A stretch of DNA of 64,000 bases from Pseudomonas oleovorans subsp. oleovorans (GTDB lineage Bacteria; Pseudomonadota; Gammaproteobacteria; Pseudomonadales; Pseudomonadaceae), in NCBI RefSeq assembly GCF_002197815.1, contig NZ_NIUB01000003.1:62001-126000 (forward strand). The letters are read 5' to 3'. Below the pieces are notes generated by a model, which was given only the letters and a program-made list of their open reading frames with translations, was not told the origin of the DNA and searched no databases. A program made the translations under genes and the position numbers. Positions 19,347 to 28,052 of this stretch are shown here, in pieces (position 1 is the stretch's first letter; the number at the start of each line of letters is the position of its first letter).

Positions 19347-21530
19347 ATGCAAAATGACCTCGATCACAGACTCACTACCCTCAATCCCGCCCAGCACCAC
19401 GCGGTTACCACGCCGCCGGGTCATCAGCTGGTGCTGGCCGGTGCCGGCTCGGGCAAGACCCGTGTGCTGGTGCACCGCATCGCCTTCCTGATCCAGCGCC
19501 TGGACGTGTCGCCGCACAGCATCCTGTCGGTGACCTTTACCAACAAGGCGGCCGCCGAGATGCGCCACCGCATCGAAGACGTGCTCGGCCACGCCCCTGC
19601 GGGCATGTGGGTCGGTACCTTCCACGGTCTGGCTCACCGCCTGCTGCGTGCACACTGGCAGGAGGCAAAGCTAGCCGAGAACTTCCAGATTCTCGACTCC
19701 GACGATCAGCAGCGCCTGATCAAGCGGGTAATCCGCGACCTCGGCCTGGATGAACAGCGCTGGCCGGCCAAGCAGGCGCAGTGGTTCATCAACGGGCAGA
19801 AGGACGAGGGCATCCGCCCGCAAGGCATCCAGGCCAGCGGCGACCTGTTCCTGGCCACCATGCGCGGCATCTATGAAGCCTACGAGGCGGCCTGTGCGCG
19901 CACCGGCGTCATCGACTTCGCCGAACTGCTGCTGCGCGCCCTCGACCTCTGGCGCGACAACGCCGGCCTGCTGGAGCACTACCAGCGCCGCTTCCGCCAT
20001 ATCCTGGTCGACGAGTTCCAGGACACCAACGCCGTGCAGTACGCCTGGCTGCGCTTTTTGGCTAAGGGCGGCGAAAGCCTGATGGTCGTGGGCGACGACG
20101 ATCAGTCGATCTACGGCTGGCGCGGCGCGAAGATCGAGAACATCCAGCAGTTCGACAGCGATTTCGCCGATGCCGAGATCATCCGCCTGGAGCAGAACTA
20201 CCGCTCCACCGCCAATATCCTCAATGCCGCCAACGCGCTGATCGCCAACAACCAGGGCCGCCTCGGCAAGGAGTTGCGCACCGACGTCGGCGATGGCGAG
20301 CCGCTGGCCCTGTATGCCGCCTTCAACGAGCACGACGAAGCGCGCTACGTGGTCGAGACCATCGAGGACGCCCTGCGCAAGGACGGCCTCAAGCGCAGCG
20401 AGATCGCCATTCTCTATCGCTCCAACGCCCAGTCGCGGGTGCTGGAAGAGGCGCTGCTGCGCGAGAAGATCCCCTACCGCATCTACGGCGGTCAGCGCTT
20501 CTTCGAGCGTGCCGAAATCAAGAACGCCATGGCCTACCTGCGCCTGCTCGACGGGCGCGGTAACGATGCGGCGCTGGAGCGCATCATCAACGTGCCGGCG
20601 CGCGGCATCGGCGAGAAGACCATCGAAACCATCCGCGAGTACGCCCGCGCCCATGACGTGCACATGTGGGAGGCGATCCGCCTGATGCTGGCGGTCAAGG
20701 CTCTGCCGGGCCGTGCCTCGGGGGCCCTGGCCGGCTTCATCGAACTGATCGACAGCCTGGCCGAGCAGGTCTTGGCCATGCCGCTGCACCAGATGACCCA
20801 GGTGGTCATCGAAAAGAGCGGCCTGCTCGCCTATCACGAGGCGGAAAAAGGTGAGAAGGGCCAGGCCCGGGTGGAAAACCTGGAGGAACTGGTCAGCGCC
20901 GCACGCACCTTCGAGAACGATGAAGACGACGAGCTGACCCCGCTGCAGGCCTTCCTCACCCATGCCTCGTTGGAGGCCGGGGACACCCAGGCCGCAGAGA
21001 ACGAAGACAGTATTCAACTGATGACCCTGCACAGCGCCAAGGGCCTGGAATTCCCCCTGGTGTTCCTGGTGGGCATGGAAGAGGGTCTGTTCCCGCACAA
21101 GATGAGCCTGGAAGAACCGGGCCGATTGGAAGAAGAACGCCGCCTGGCCTATGTCGGCATTACCCGTGCCATGCAGAAGCTGGTGATCAGCTACGCCGAA
21201 ACCCGGCGTCTCTACGGTAGCGAGACCTACAACAAGGTGTCGCGCTTCGTCCGCGAAATCCCCGCACCGCTGATTCAGGAGGTGCGCCTGAGCAACAGCG
21301 TCAGCCGCCCGGTGAGCACCAGCTCGATGGGTGGCGGCAGCCTGTTCGCCGGCAGCGCCGTGCCGGAAACGCCCTTTAGTCTGGGCCAGCGCGTACGTCA
21401 CAGCCTGTTCGGCGAGGGCACCATCCTCAATTTCGAGGGTGCTGGCGCCCAGGCGCGGGTCCAAGTGAACTTCGAAAACGAAGGCAGTAAGTGGCTGATG
21501 CTGGCGTACGCCAAGCTGGAAGCCTACTAG
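19347..21530 (+). CDS. uvrD: DNA helicase II
   Basis: 727 aa superfamily 1A 3'-5' helicase acting in nucleotide excision and mismatch repair. Helicase motifs in order: Walker A GAGSGKTR (about 31), motif II LVDEFQDTN (about 222), motif III VVGDDDQSIYGWRGA, motif IV LEQNYRST, motif V LMTLHSAKGLEFPLVF and motif VI VGITRAMQKL. The C-terminal tail (about 670-727; GQRVRHSLFGEGTI) is the Tudor-like RNA-polymerase-binding region of UvrD. Full length. A TRAP binding-protein gene begins only 23 bases downstream. Confidence 0.97.
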   Translation: MQNDLDHRLTTLNPAQHHAVTTPPGHQLVLAGAGSGKTRVLVHRIAFLIQRLDVSPHSILSVTFTNKAAAEMRHRIEDVLGHAPAGMWVGTFHGLAHRLLRAHWQEAKLAENFQILDSDDQQRLIKRVIRDLGLDEQRWPAKQAQWFINGQKDEGIRPQGIQASGDLFLATMRGIYEAYEAACARTGVIDFAELLLRALDLWRDNAGLLEHYQRRFRHILVDEFQDTNAVQYAWLRFLAKGGESLMVVGDDDQSIYGWRGAKIENIQQFDSDFADAEIIRLEQNYRSTANILNAANALIANNQGRLGKELRTDVGDGEPLALYAAFNEHDEARYVVETIEDALRKDGLKRSEIAILYRSNAQSRVLEEALLREKIPYRIYGGQRFFERAEIKNAMAYLRLLDGRGNDAALERIINVPARGIGEKTIETIREYARAHDVHMWEAIRLMLAVKALPGRASGALAGFIELIDSLAEQVLAMPLHQMTQVVIEKSGLLAYHEAEKGEKGQARVENLEELVSAARTFENDEDDELTPLQAFLTHASLEAGDTQAAENEDSIQLMTLHSAKGLEFPLVFLVGMEEGLFPHKMSLEEPGRLEEERRLAYVGITRAMQKLVISYAETRRLYGSETYNKVSRFVREIPAPLIQEVRLSNSVSRPVSTSSMGGGSLFAGSAVPETPFSLGQRVRHSLFGEGTILNFEGAGAQARVQVNFENEGSKWLMLAYAKLEAY

Positions 21531-21553
21531 CACACCCTATCTGGAGAGAATCG

Positions 21554-22648
21554 ATGAAACGCCGCAATCTGTTCGGCGCCGCCGTGGCACTGATCGCCGC
21601 CATCGGCCTGGCTGGCTGCAAAGAAGACAAGGCCGCCAGCGAACAAGCCGCTACCAAGCCGGCAGAAACCGTCCACTGGAAGATGGTCACGTCCTGGCCG
21701 AAGAACTTCCCTGGTCTGGGCACCTCTGCCGAGCGCCTGGCCGAGCGCATCAACGCCATGAGTGCCGGGCGCCTGACCGTCAAGGTCTACGCCGCTGGTG
21801 AGCTGGTGCCAGCGCTGGAAGTGTTCGATGCCGTCTCGCGCGGCACCGCCGAGATGGGCCACGGCACGCCGTACTACTGGAAAGGCAAAATCCCGGCTGC
21901 GCAGTTCTTCAGCAGCGTGCCGTTCGGTCTTTCGACTCTGGAAATGAACGCCTGGCTCAGCCACGGCGGTGGCCAGGCGCTGTGGGATGAAACCTACGCA
22001 CCGTTCGGTGTGAAGCCGCTGTCGGCGGGCAACACCACCATGCAAATGGGCGGCTGGTTCAATAAGGAAATCAACAGCCTGGACGACATCAAAGGCCTGA
22101 AGATCCGCATGCCGGGCCTCGGCGGCGAAGTCTGGAGCCGTCTGGGTGCGATCACCGTCAACCTGCCGGGCGGCGAGATTTTCACCTCCCTGCAGACCGG
22201 TGCCATCGATGCCACCGACTGGGTCGGCCCCTATAACGACCTGGCCTTCGGCCTGCACAAGGCTGCCAAGTACAACTACTTCCCGGGCTGGCAGGAGCCG
22301 CAGGCGGTGGTCGAGGCCATGGTCAACCAGAAGGCCTTCGACGCACTGCCGACCGACCTGCAAGCCATCGTCGTCGAAGCCGCGCGTGCCGCGACCCTGG
22401 ACATGATGGACGACTACGTGTTCAACAACGCCAAGGCGCTGCAGAGCCTGAAGAGCGAAGGCGTGCAGTTCAAGCGCCTGCCGGATGAGGTGCTGCAAGC
22501 CATGCGTGAGCAGTCCAACCTGGTGCTCGAAGCCCTGGCCGCCGAGAACGACCTCAACGGTCGCATCTGGGCCTCGCAGAAAGCCTTCCTCGAAGAAGCC
22601 AGCGCCATGCAGGCGCTGACCGAGAAAGAGCTGTACAACTGGCGTTGA
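21554..22648 (+). CDS. TRAP transporter solute-binding lipoprotein (DctP family, ketoacid type), copy 1
   Basis: 364 aa. A lipobox (LAGC, Cys about 22) makes it membrane-anchored, unusual for this mostly soluble family. The body is a DctP-family periplasmic binding protein of the TakP/2-oxoacid branch: VPALEVFDAVSRG, GGWFNKEINSL, GLKIRMPGLGGEVW (the Arg that binds the carboxylate), GAIDATDWVGPYND. The start at 21554 has GGAGAG upstream, 23 bases after uvrD. No small or large TRAP permease gene lies nearby; the next gene is a close paralogue. Confidence 0.9.
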   Translation: MKRRNLFGAAVALIAAIGLAGCKEDKAASEQAATKPAETVHWKMVTSWPKNFPGLGTSAERLAERINAMSAGRLTVKVYAAGELVPALEVFDAVSRGTAEMGHGTPYYWKGKIPAAQFFSSVPFGLSTLEMNAWLSHGGGQALWDETYAPFGVKPLSAGNTTMQMGGWFNKEINSLDDIKGLKIRMPGLGGEVWSRLGAITVNLPGGEIFTSLQTGAIDATDWVGPYNDLAFGLHKAAKYNYFPGWQEPQAVVEAMVNQKAFDALPTDLQAIVVEAARAATLDMMDDYVFNNAKALQSLKSEGVQFKRLPDEVLQAMREQSNLVLEALAAENDLNGRIWASQKAFLEEASAMQALTEKELYNWR

Positions 22649-22695
22649 TTCAACAAGAGAGTCCCTTCAGGCCAGGCTCCCAACGCATTATTGTG

Positions 22696-22811
22696 TGTGG
22701 GAGCCCCGCCTCGGGGCGAAGCTTATACCGCCCGCCATCGGCGCAATGATAGCCAAGAGCGCACCCGGCATTGTTTCGAGCCCGGGTTCGCGGCGAGGCG
22801 CCGCTCCTACA
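22696..22811. repeat. REP pair between the two TRAP binding-protein genes
   Basis: Two GGGAGCCCCGCC.../GCGCCGCTCCTAC-type REP hairpins (about 22696-22723 and 22786-22811) facing each other. No gene in the gap. They may trim or stabilise the transcript between the paralogues. Confidence 0.65.
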
Positions 22812-22882
22812 GACTCGGCGCGTAGCTTGACTAACAGGTATCGACCACCAAGAGCCCCGTTCTTCCTCAGGGATGACTGCCC

Positions 22883-23965
22883 ATGCGCCTTCGCTCTCTG
22901 CTTCTCCTGCCTCTGCTCGCCCTCGGCCTGATCGGCTGCAAGGACGACTCCGCACCGGCCGACCAGGCCGCAGCCCCCACGCAAACCTTCCACTGGAAGA
23001 TGGTCACCACCTGGCCGAAGAACGCACCCGGCACCGGCACCGCGGCCGAACGCCTGGCCGAGCGCGTCAACGCCATGAGCGCCGGGCGTCTGACCATCAA
23101 GGTTTATGCCGCTGGCGAGCTGGTGCCGGCGCTGGAGGTGTTCGACGCCGTGTCGCGCGGTACGGCGGAACTCGGCCACGGCACACCCTATTACTGGAAG
23201 GGCAAGGTGCCGGCCGCGCAGTTCTTCGGTGCGGTGCCCTTCGGCCTGTCCACCCTGGAAATGAACGCCTGGCTGAACAAGGGCGGCGGCCAGGCGCTGT
23301 GGGACGAAGCCTACGCGCCGTTCGGCCTCAAGCCGCTGACGGCGGGCAACAGCACCATGCAGATGGGCGGCTGGTTCAACAAGGAAATCAACAGCCTGGC
23401 TGACATTAAAGGCCTGAAGATCCGTATGCCGGGCCTCGGCGGCGAAGTCTGGAGCCGCCTGGGTGCGACCACCGTAGTGATGCCGGGTGGCGAAATCTTC
23501 ACCGCCCTGCAGACCGGTGCCATCGACGCCACCGACTGGGTCAGCCCCTACAACGACCTGGCCTTCGGCCTGCACAAAGCCGCCAAGTACTATTACTACC
23601 CGGGCTGGCAGGAGCCGCAGTCGGTGCTCGAACTGCTGATCAACCAGAAAGCCTTCGACGCCCTGCCCGCCGACCTGCAGGCCATCGTCACCGAAGCGGC
23701 GCGTGCGGCGACCCAGGACATGATGGACGACTACGTCTACCACAACGCCCTGGCGCTGGATGAACTGAAGAAGAGCGGCACGCTGCTCAAACGCTTCCCC
23801 GACGAAGTGCTGCAGGCGATGCAAAACGAGAGCGAACAGGTACTGGGCGAGCTGGCCGCACAAAGCGAACTCAATGGCCGCATCTGGGCCTCGATGCAGG
23901 CGTTCCAGGCGCTGGCCACCTCGATGCAGGCGCTGTCGGAGAAAGAGCTGTACGACTGGCGCTGA
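22883..23965 (+). CDS. TRAP transporter solute-binding lipoprotein (DctP family, ketoacid type), copy 2
   Basis: 360 aa, a tandem paralogue of the gene at 21554. Long blocks are identical (GELVPALEVFDAVSRGTAE; FGLSTLEMNAWL; KIRMPGLGGEVWSRLGA), while the N-terminal 40 residues and scattered sites differ. It also has a lipobox (LIGC, Cys about 19). Carboxylate-binding Arg and Trp regions are kept, so both copies look functional, perhaps with different affinity or substrate. No permease partner is adjacent. Confidence 0.9.
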   Translation: MRLRSLLLLPLLALGLIGCKDDSAPADQAAAPTQTFHWKMVTTWPKNAPGTGTAAERLAERVNAMSAGRLTIKVYAAGELVPALEVFDAVSRGTAELGHGTPYYWKGKVPAAQFFGAVPFGLSTLEMNAWLNKGGGQALWDEAYAPFGLKPLTAGNSTMQMGGWFNKEINSLADIKGLKIRMPGLGGEVWSRLGATTVVMPGGEIFTALQTGAIDATDWVSPYNDLAFGLHKAAKYYYYPGWQEPQSVLELLINQKAFDALPADLQAIVTEAARAATQDMMDDYVYHNALALDELKKSGTLLKRFPDEVLQAMQNESEQVLGELAAQSELNGRIWASMQAFQALATSMQALSEKELYDWR

Positions 23966-23992
23966 GCCGCTCAGGGTTATAGCCCTTACCCT

Positions 23993-24058
23993 TGTGGGAG
24001 CCCCGCCCCGGGGCGAAGCTGTATTACCTCAGGTTCGCGGCGGAGCGCCGCTCCTACC
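23993..24058. repeat. REP pair
   Basis: TGTGGGAGCCCCGCCCCGGGG hairpin facing GCGGAGCGCCGCTCCTAC, the same pair type as at 22696, between the second TRAP gene and the TetR-like gene. Confidence 0.6.
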
Positions 24059-24142
24059 CGTTCGGCGCGGCCACATCTGACCTATCCGGCTCCGTTTGTC
24101 GTTCCAGGCTGCGCCTCATGCCCTGGCGGCCATACTTCACGG

Positions 24143-24724
24143 ATGAAGAACAAACCGACTGACCCCGCCCAGATCCTCGACAGCGCCCTGCACCTGGCCG
24201 ACGTATGTGGCTGGGAGCGCCTGCACCTGTTCGACGTCGCCGCCGCACTCGACATCGGCCTGGACGATATCGCCCGCCATTACCGCGACAAGGACGACCT
24301 GGTGGAAGCCTGGTTCGACCGCGCCGATCTGGCCATGCTCGGCCACGCCAGAAATCCCGATCTGCAGGGTCTGAACGCCGAACAACGTCTGGAAAGCTGC
24401 CTGCTGGCCTGGCTCGAGAGCCTGGCAGCCCATCGCGCAGTGACCGGGCAGATGCTGCTGTACAAGCTCGAACCCGGGCATATCCACCTGCAGGTGCTCG
24501 GCCTGATGCGCATCAGCCGCACCGTGCAGTGGTGGCGCGAAGCAGCCGGCCGGCAAAGCCTGCACCTGCGCCGTATCGCCGAAGAAACCCTGCTCACCGG
24601 CGCCTACCTGCGCAGCTTCGTGCACTGGCTGCGCCATCCCGAAGAAGACGCAGCAACCTTCCGCGGCTTCCTGCGCGCTCAACTGCGCTGCGGCCCGCTG
24701 CCTCTGCTGCTGCAACGCCCGTAG
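24143..24724 (+). CDS. TetR-like transcriptional regulator
   Basis: 193 aa. The N-terminal ~50 residues have a TetR-type HTH layout (ILDSALHLADVCGWERLHLFDVAAALDIGLDDIARHYRDKDDLVEAWF); the rest is a helical ligand/dimer domain (QMLLYKLEPGHIHLQVLGLMRIS). The HTH is somewhat divergent, with LDDIARHYRDKDDL standing where TetR proteins usually have KGTLYHHFxSKexL, so the assignment rests on layout. Stands alone between repeats; target unknown. Confidence 0.75.
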   Translation: MKNKPTDPAQILDSALHLADVCGWERLHLFDVAAALDIGLDDIARHYRDKDDLVEAWFDRADLAMLGHARNPDLQGLNAEQRLESCLLAWLESLAAHRAVTGQMLLYKLEPGHIHLQVLGLMRISRTVQWWREAAGRQSLHLRRIAEETLLTGAYLRSFVHWLRHPEEDAATFRGFLRAQLRCGPLPLLLQRP

Positions 24725-24768
24725 CCCGATGAAATCCGGGGCCATGGTTGCGGATTGCATCGGGCTAC
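24721..24768. repeat. Short inverted repeat
   Basis: GTAGCCCGATG...CATCGGGCTAC ends with an inner ATCCG/CGGAT pair, a common Pseudomonas dispersed repeat type. The stop codon of the TetR-like gene lies in its left arm. Confidence 0.6.
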
Positions 24769-24889
24769 ACGGACAAATCGCAGGGTGCTCGCCCTACAGG
24801 CAAAAGCCGGAAACATTCTGTCACTGGTCATGCCCCCCCTATGACGGGCAAGATGCCGGCCAAGCTTTTCCATAAGAGAGAAAACCGTG

Positions 24890-25744
24890 ATGCAGCGTTT
24901 CCTCAGTATCGCCATGGTTCTGTGCCTGGCACTGACCTTCAGTTTCGAAGCCCACGCCAAGCGTTTTGGCGGTGGCAAATCCTTCGGCTCCGCACCCAGC
25001 CACCAGACCCGCCAGGCCACGCCGCCGGCGCAATCGGCTGCCCAGGCACCCGGTCGTCAACAGCCTGCCGCTGCCGCCAGCGGTGCTTCGCGCTGGCTCG
25101 GCCCGCTGGCCGGTCTGGCCGCCGGTGGCCTGCTGGCCTCGATGTTCATGGGTGACGGTTTCGAAGGCCTGCAGATCATGGACATGCTGATCTTCGGCCT
25201 GATCGCCTTCCTGCTGTTCCGCTTCCTCGCCGCCCGTCGCGCTCGCCAACAGCCGCAAATGGCCGCTGCCGGTGCGCCGTACCAGCGTGAAATGCCAAAT
25301 GCCGACAACGCCCCGGCCGCTGGCAGCAATATCTTCGGTGGTCGTCTGGCCTCGGCCGCTCCGGTGATCAACGCACCGGCCTGGTTCAATGAGCAGAGCT
25401 TCATCGCCGCCGGTCGCGAGCACTTCATGAACCTGCAGCAGCACTGGGACGCCGACGAGATGGACAAGATCGCCGAGTTCGTCACGCCGCAACTGCTGGA
25501 CTTCCTCAAGCGCGAGCGCGCCGAGCTGGGTGACGGCTTCCAGTCCACTTATGTCGATAACCTCGACGTGCAACTCGACGGTGTCGACGACAACGCCGAG
25601 AAGACCATCGCCACCCTGACCTTCAGCGGCGTGTCGAAAACCTCGCGCTTCGACCAGGGCGAGCCCTTCAGCGAAAGCTGGCGCCTGGAGCGTGCCCAGG
25701 GCGACAACCAGCCGTGGCTGATCGCCGGCATTCGCCAGAACTGA
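24890..25744 (+). CDS. Tim44-like domain membrane protein
   Basis: 284 aa. A signal peptide (cleaved near AHA-KR, about residue 24) is followed by a Gly/Pro/Ala/Gln-rich linker, one or two membrane segments (about 65-115) and a C-terminal Tim44/MRPL45-like domain (about 150-284; FIAAGREHFMNLQQHWDADEMDKIAEFVTP). Such bacterial proteins are of unknown role at the envelope. Either the GTG at 24887 or the ATG at 24890 can start it; both give the same protein but for one residue. Stands alone. Confidence 0.88.
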   Translation: MQRFLSIAMVLCLALTFSFEAHAKRFGGGKSFGSAPSHQTRQATPPAQSAAQAPGRQQPAAAASGASRWLGPLAGLAAGGLLASMFMGDGFEGLQIMDMLIFGLIAFLLFRFLAARRARQQPQMAAAGAPYQREMPNADNAPAAGSNIFGGRLASAAPVINAPAWFNEQSFIAAGREHFMNLQQHWDADEMDKIAEFVTPQLLDFLKRERAELGDGFQSTYVDNLDVQLDGVDDNAEKTIATLTFSGVSKTSRFDQGEPFSESWRLERAQGDNQPWLIAGIRQN

Positions 25745-25759
25745 TCGCTACGGCGCACT

Positions 25760-25974
25760 AAAAACCCGGGCTTGCCCGTAATGCTGTTCACTTAAGAAAC
25801 GGTCGAGCTCGATCAGTCCCCTCGCCCCTCCGGGGAGAGGGTTAGGGAGAGGGGGAAACTGGCAGTTTTGCGGTGTTTTCTGCCCTCTCCCCCAGCCCCT
25901 CTCCCATAAATGGGAGAGGGGAGCCAAACGTGTGCAACCTTAAGTGAACAGCATTAGGGCTTGCCCGGGTTTTT
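25760..25974. repeat. Nested inverted-repeat element (MITE-like) with terminator-like ends
   Basis: An outer imperfect 36-bp inverted repeat (25760-25796 against 25939-25974; AAAAACCCGGGC...TAATGCTGTTCACTTAAG) encloses the CTCTCCC/GGGAGAGGGG hairpins seen again near 43931 and 46801. The ends (GGGCTTGCCC followed by GGGTTTTT) can act as terminators for the two convergent flanking genes. Confidence 0.7.
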
Positions 25975-26022
25975 ATTTCGGCATTTGCCGGTTATCGCGG
26001 CTGAAGCCGCTCCTACAGCCCC

Positions 26023-26493
26023 TCACGACAGATCAGTAGCAGCCCGGCGCATGCCGATATGCGGGATGTCGTCCTCCAGATACACCTCGGTCACCGCCAC
26101 GAAGCCATAACGCCCGTAGTAGCCCTGCAGGTGCGCCTGCGCCGACAGATAAACCGGCGCCCCCGGCCAACGCTGACCACACTCGACCAGCGCCCGCTCC
26201 ATCAGCCGATGGCCCAGCCCGCTGCCGCGTGCCCGCTCGGCGGTCAGCACGCGACCGATCACCACCTCGCCTTCCATATGCTGCGGATCGAGCAGGCGCA
26301 GATAGCCCACCAACCCCGACTCGTCGCGTGCCAGCAGGTGGCAGGTGTCACCGACCAGGTCCTGGCCATCGGTTTCCAGATAGGGGCAGTTCTGCTCGAC
26401 CACGAACACCTGGGTGCGCAGTGCCAGCAGTTCATAGAGGGTCGCAGCATCGAGTTCGCTGTGGTGCAGGCAGTGCCAGGTAAGAGATGACAT
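26023..26493 (-). CDS. elaA: GNAT-family N-acetyltransferase, ElaA type
   Basis: 156 aa. ElaA-like start (LTWHCLHHSELDAATLYELLALRTQVFVVEQNCPY) and acetyl-CoA-binding motif VLTAERARGSGLGHRLM (about 85-101). ElaA is a small acetyltransferase whose substrate is not firmly known. The ATG at 26493 gives the standard ElaA start; the frame runs on upstream to 26577 but without family support. Divergent from the SMI1/KNR4 gene. Confidence 0.85.
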   Translation of the reverse strand: MSSLTWHCLHHSELDAATLYELLALRTQVFVVEQNCPYLETDGQDLVGDTCHLLARDESGLVGYLRLLDPQHMEGEVVIGRVLTAERARGSGLGHRLMERALVECGQRWPGAPVYLSAQAHLQGYYGRYGFVAVTEVYLEDDIPHIGMRRAATDLS

Positions 26494-26597
26494 GAAAGGC
26501 TCCGCAAAAGCGCCAGTATGCAGTGACGACGACATGTTTTCATTCTGCCGGCCAGCTACTGTATAAAGCCGATCCACCCTGATGAGGAGCCGACGCC

Positions 26598-27005
26598 GTG
26601 GAAGAAGTCATCGAACAGTTGCGCGAACTCAACGAGCCGGTACCGGTACCGCTGGAGCTGCCGGAAGAAGAAACCCTGGTGGAGATTCAGGAGCAGATCC
26701 TCATCCACTTGCCCTTCGAGCTGCGCGAATACCTGCTCAAGGTCAGTGATGTGGTCTACGGCCGCCTGGAGCCGGTGACCGCCAGTGATCCGCACTCGCA
26801 CACCTACCTGCCGGAAGTCGCCTCGGTGGCCTGGGATCTCGGCCTGCCGCGCGATCTGGTGCCACTGTGCCAGGACGGCCGCGATTACTACGCGGTGGAC
26901 GTGGAAGGCCAGGTCTGGCTGTGGGATGGCGACGAAGGCGAGCTGACCGACGAAAGCTGGGACTCGGTCTGGCACTGGTGCCGTGACGTCTGGCTGGAAA
27001 GCTGA
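26598..27005 (+). CDS. SMI1/KNR4 (SUKH) family protein
   Basis: 135 aa, very acidic, no signal peptide. The central/C-terminal region (YGRLEPVTASDP, YLPEVASVAWDLGLP, PLCQDGRDYYAVDVEG, WHWCRDVW) fits the SMI1/KNR4 fold. GTG start with a GAGGAG ribosome site ten bases upstream. Relatives are often immunity proteins of polymorphic toxins, but no toxin gene is adjacent, so a housekeeping role is equally possible. Confidence 0.8.
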   Translation: MEEVIEQLRELNEPVPVPLELPEEETLVEIQEQILIHLPFELREYLLKVSDVVYGRLEPVTASDPHSHTYLPEVASVAWDLGLPRDLVPLCQDGRDYYAVDVEGQVWLWDGDEGELTDESWDSVWHWCRDVWLES

Positions 27006-27058
27006 TCACGCCTTCGCCCTGGGGTGCGCCATACGGACTATCGGCTTCGCGAACGCCG

Positions 27059-27126
27059 TCGCCGCTGAAGCGCCTCCCACGATATGTCTCCGAGACTCAG
27101 CCCCGAGGGAGGGGCTTCAGCCGCGA
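27059..27126. repeat. REP pair
   Basis: GTCGCCGCTGAAGCGCCTCCCAC facing GAGGGAGGGGCTTCAGCCGCGA, a common Pseudomonas REP pair between the SMI1/KNR4 gene and the GntR gene. Confidence 0.6.
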
Positions 27127-27158
27127 ACCTCATCAAGCGAGTTACGCGAACAGCACCC

Positions 27159-27812
27159 TCACACCTCGCCCTGCTCCAACGCCAGCAGGTTGAGCAGAAA
27201 GCGCGCGAAGTAAAGCAGATCCTGTTCCATCGCCTGGCGAGCGCCCTTGGCATCGCCGGCTTCGATAGCGGCAAAGGCGTCTTCATGAAAGTCATTGAGC
27301 CGCAGCGACAGGTCGGCGCCGGTGAACAGGCGGTTGAAGAAGGGGCCGATCTGCAGCCATAGCGACTCGATCGAACGCAGCAACACCGGGTTGCCACATG
27401 CACCGTACAAATGCAGGTGAAACTGGCTGTTGGCGTTGAGGTAGTCCTGCACCTGGCGCTGCTCGATGGCACTGTCCATGCTTTTGACACACTCGCGCAG
27501 CGTGCCCAGATCATCGGCCGTGAGACGCGGTGTCGCCAGTTCAACGGCCAGACCCTCCAGCGCCAGGCGCACCTGAAAGATGTTTTTGTAGCGCTCGCGG
27601 GTCATCGACGGGACTCGCACCGAGCGCTGCTGCTCGCCCTCCAGCGCGCCCTCGGCCACCAAACGTTGCAGAGCCGCACGCACCGGCATCGGGCTGGTAC
27701 CCCACTCGGCCGCCAGGTCGCGGATCTTCAAGGCTTGCCCCGGCTGAAAACGTCCGGCCAGCAATCCCTCACGAATACGTTGGTACAGCTGTTCCTGCAG
27801 ATTATCGCTCAT
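27159..27812 (-). CDS. GntR-family regulator (FadR/FCD subfamily)
   Basis: 217 aa. N-terminal winged HTH (about 8-75; IREGLLAGRFQPGQALKIRDLAAEWGTSPMPVRAALQRLVAEGAL) and an all-helical FCD effector domain (about 90-215) with likely metal-binding His in NSQFHLHLYG and NDFHEDAF. The ATG at 27812 (MSDNLQEQ) gives the normal GntR N-terminus. Divergent from an aminotransferase/ligase pair, with two TGTGATCACA palindromes between, so it is most likely their repressor. Confidence 0.92.
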   Translation of the reverse strand: MSDNLQEQLYQRIREGLLAGRFQPGQALKIRDLAAEWGTSPMPVRAALQRLVAEGALEGEQQRSVRVPSMTRERYKNIFQVRLALEGLAVELATPRLTADDLGTLRECVKSMDSAIEQRQVQDYLNANSQFHLHLYGACGNPVLLRSIESLWLQIGPFFNRLFTGADLSLRLNDFHEDAFAAIEAGDAKGARQAMEQDLLYFARFLLNLLALEQGEV

Positions 27813-27940
27813 GGTTTCAATGCCCCTTTGGCGGTGCAGGAAGCTGGGAGAGGGTAAGCAGGCAGTCACGCATGAGTTTCTCCATTGAACGAAGATCGGG
27901 CCGACAGGAACGAGTGATCGCCGTTCGTCTGCTTCATTTT

Positions 27941-27954
27941 TTTGTGATCACAAA
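27941..27954. promoter_or_regulatory. GntR operator, site 1
   Basis: TTTGTGATCACAAA, a perfect 14-bp palindrome in the divergent promoter region. Confidence 0.75.
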
Positions 27955-28005
27955 GTTAGCCAAATACTAACTCATATAGGTTCAATAAGTGGATATTGCG
28001 ATTTC

Positions 28006-28015
28006 TGTGATCACA
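28006..28015. promoter_or_regulatory. GntR operator, site 2
   Basis: TGTGATCACA, a perfect 10-bp palindrome, 38 bases before the aminotransferase start. Its centre is exactly 63 bp from that of site 1, six helical turns. Confidence 0.75.
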
Positions 28016-28052
28016 AAATATGATGTGCGGAAATCCGAACGAGGTGTTCAAG

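Noticed and set aside
28006..28052. TGTGATCACA read as a Crp/Vfr site
   Set aside because: Vfr/Crp sites need TGTGA-N6-TCACA; here the half-sites abut, which fits a GntR/FCD operator better, and a second copy lies in the same gap.
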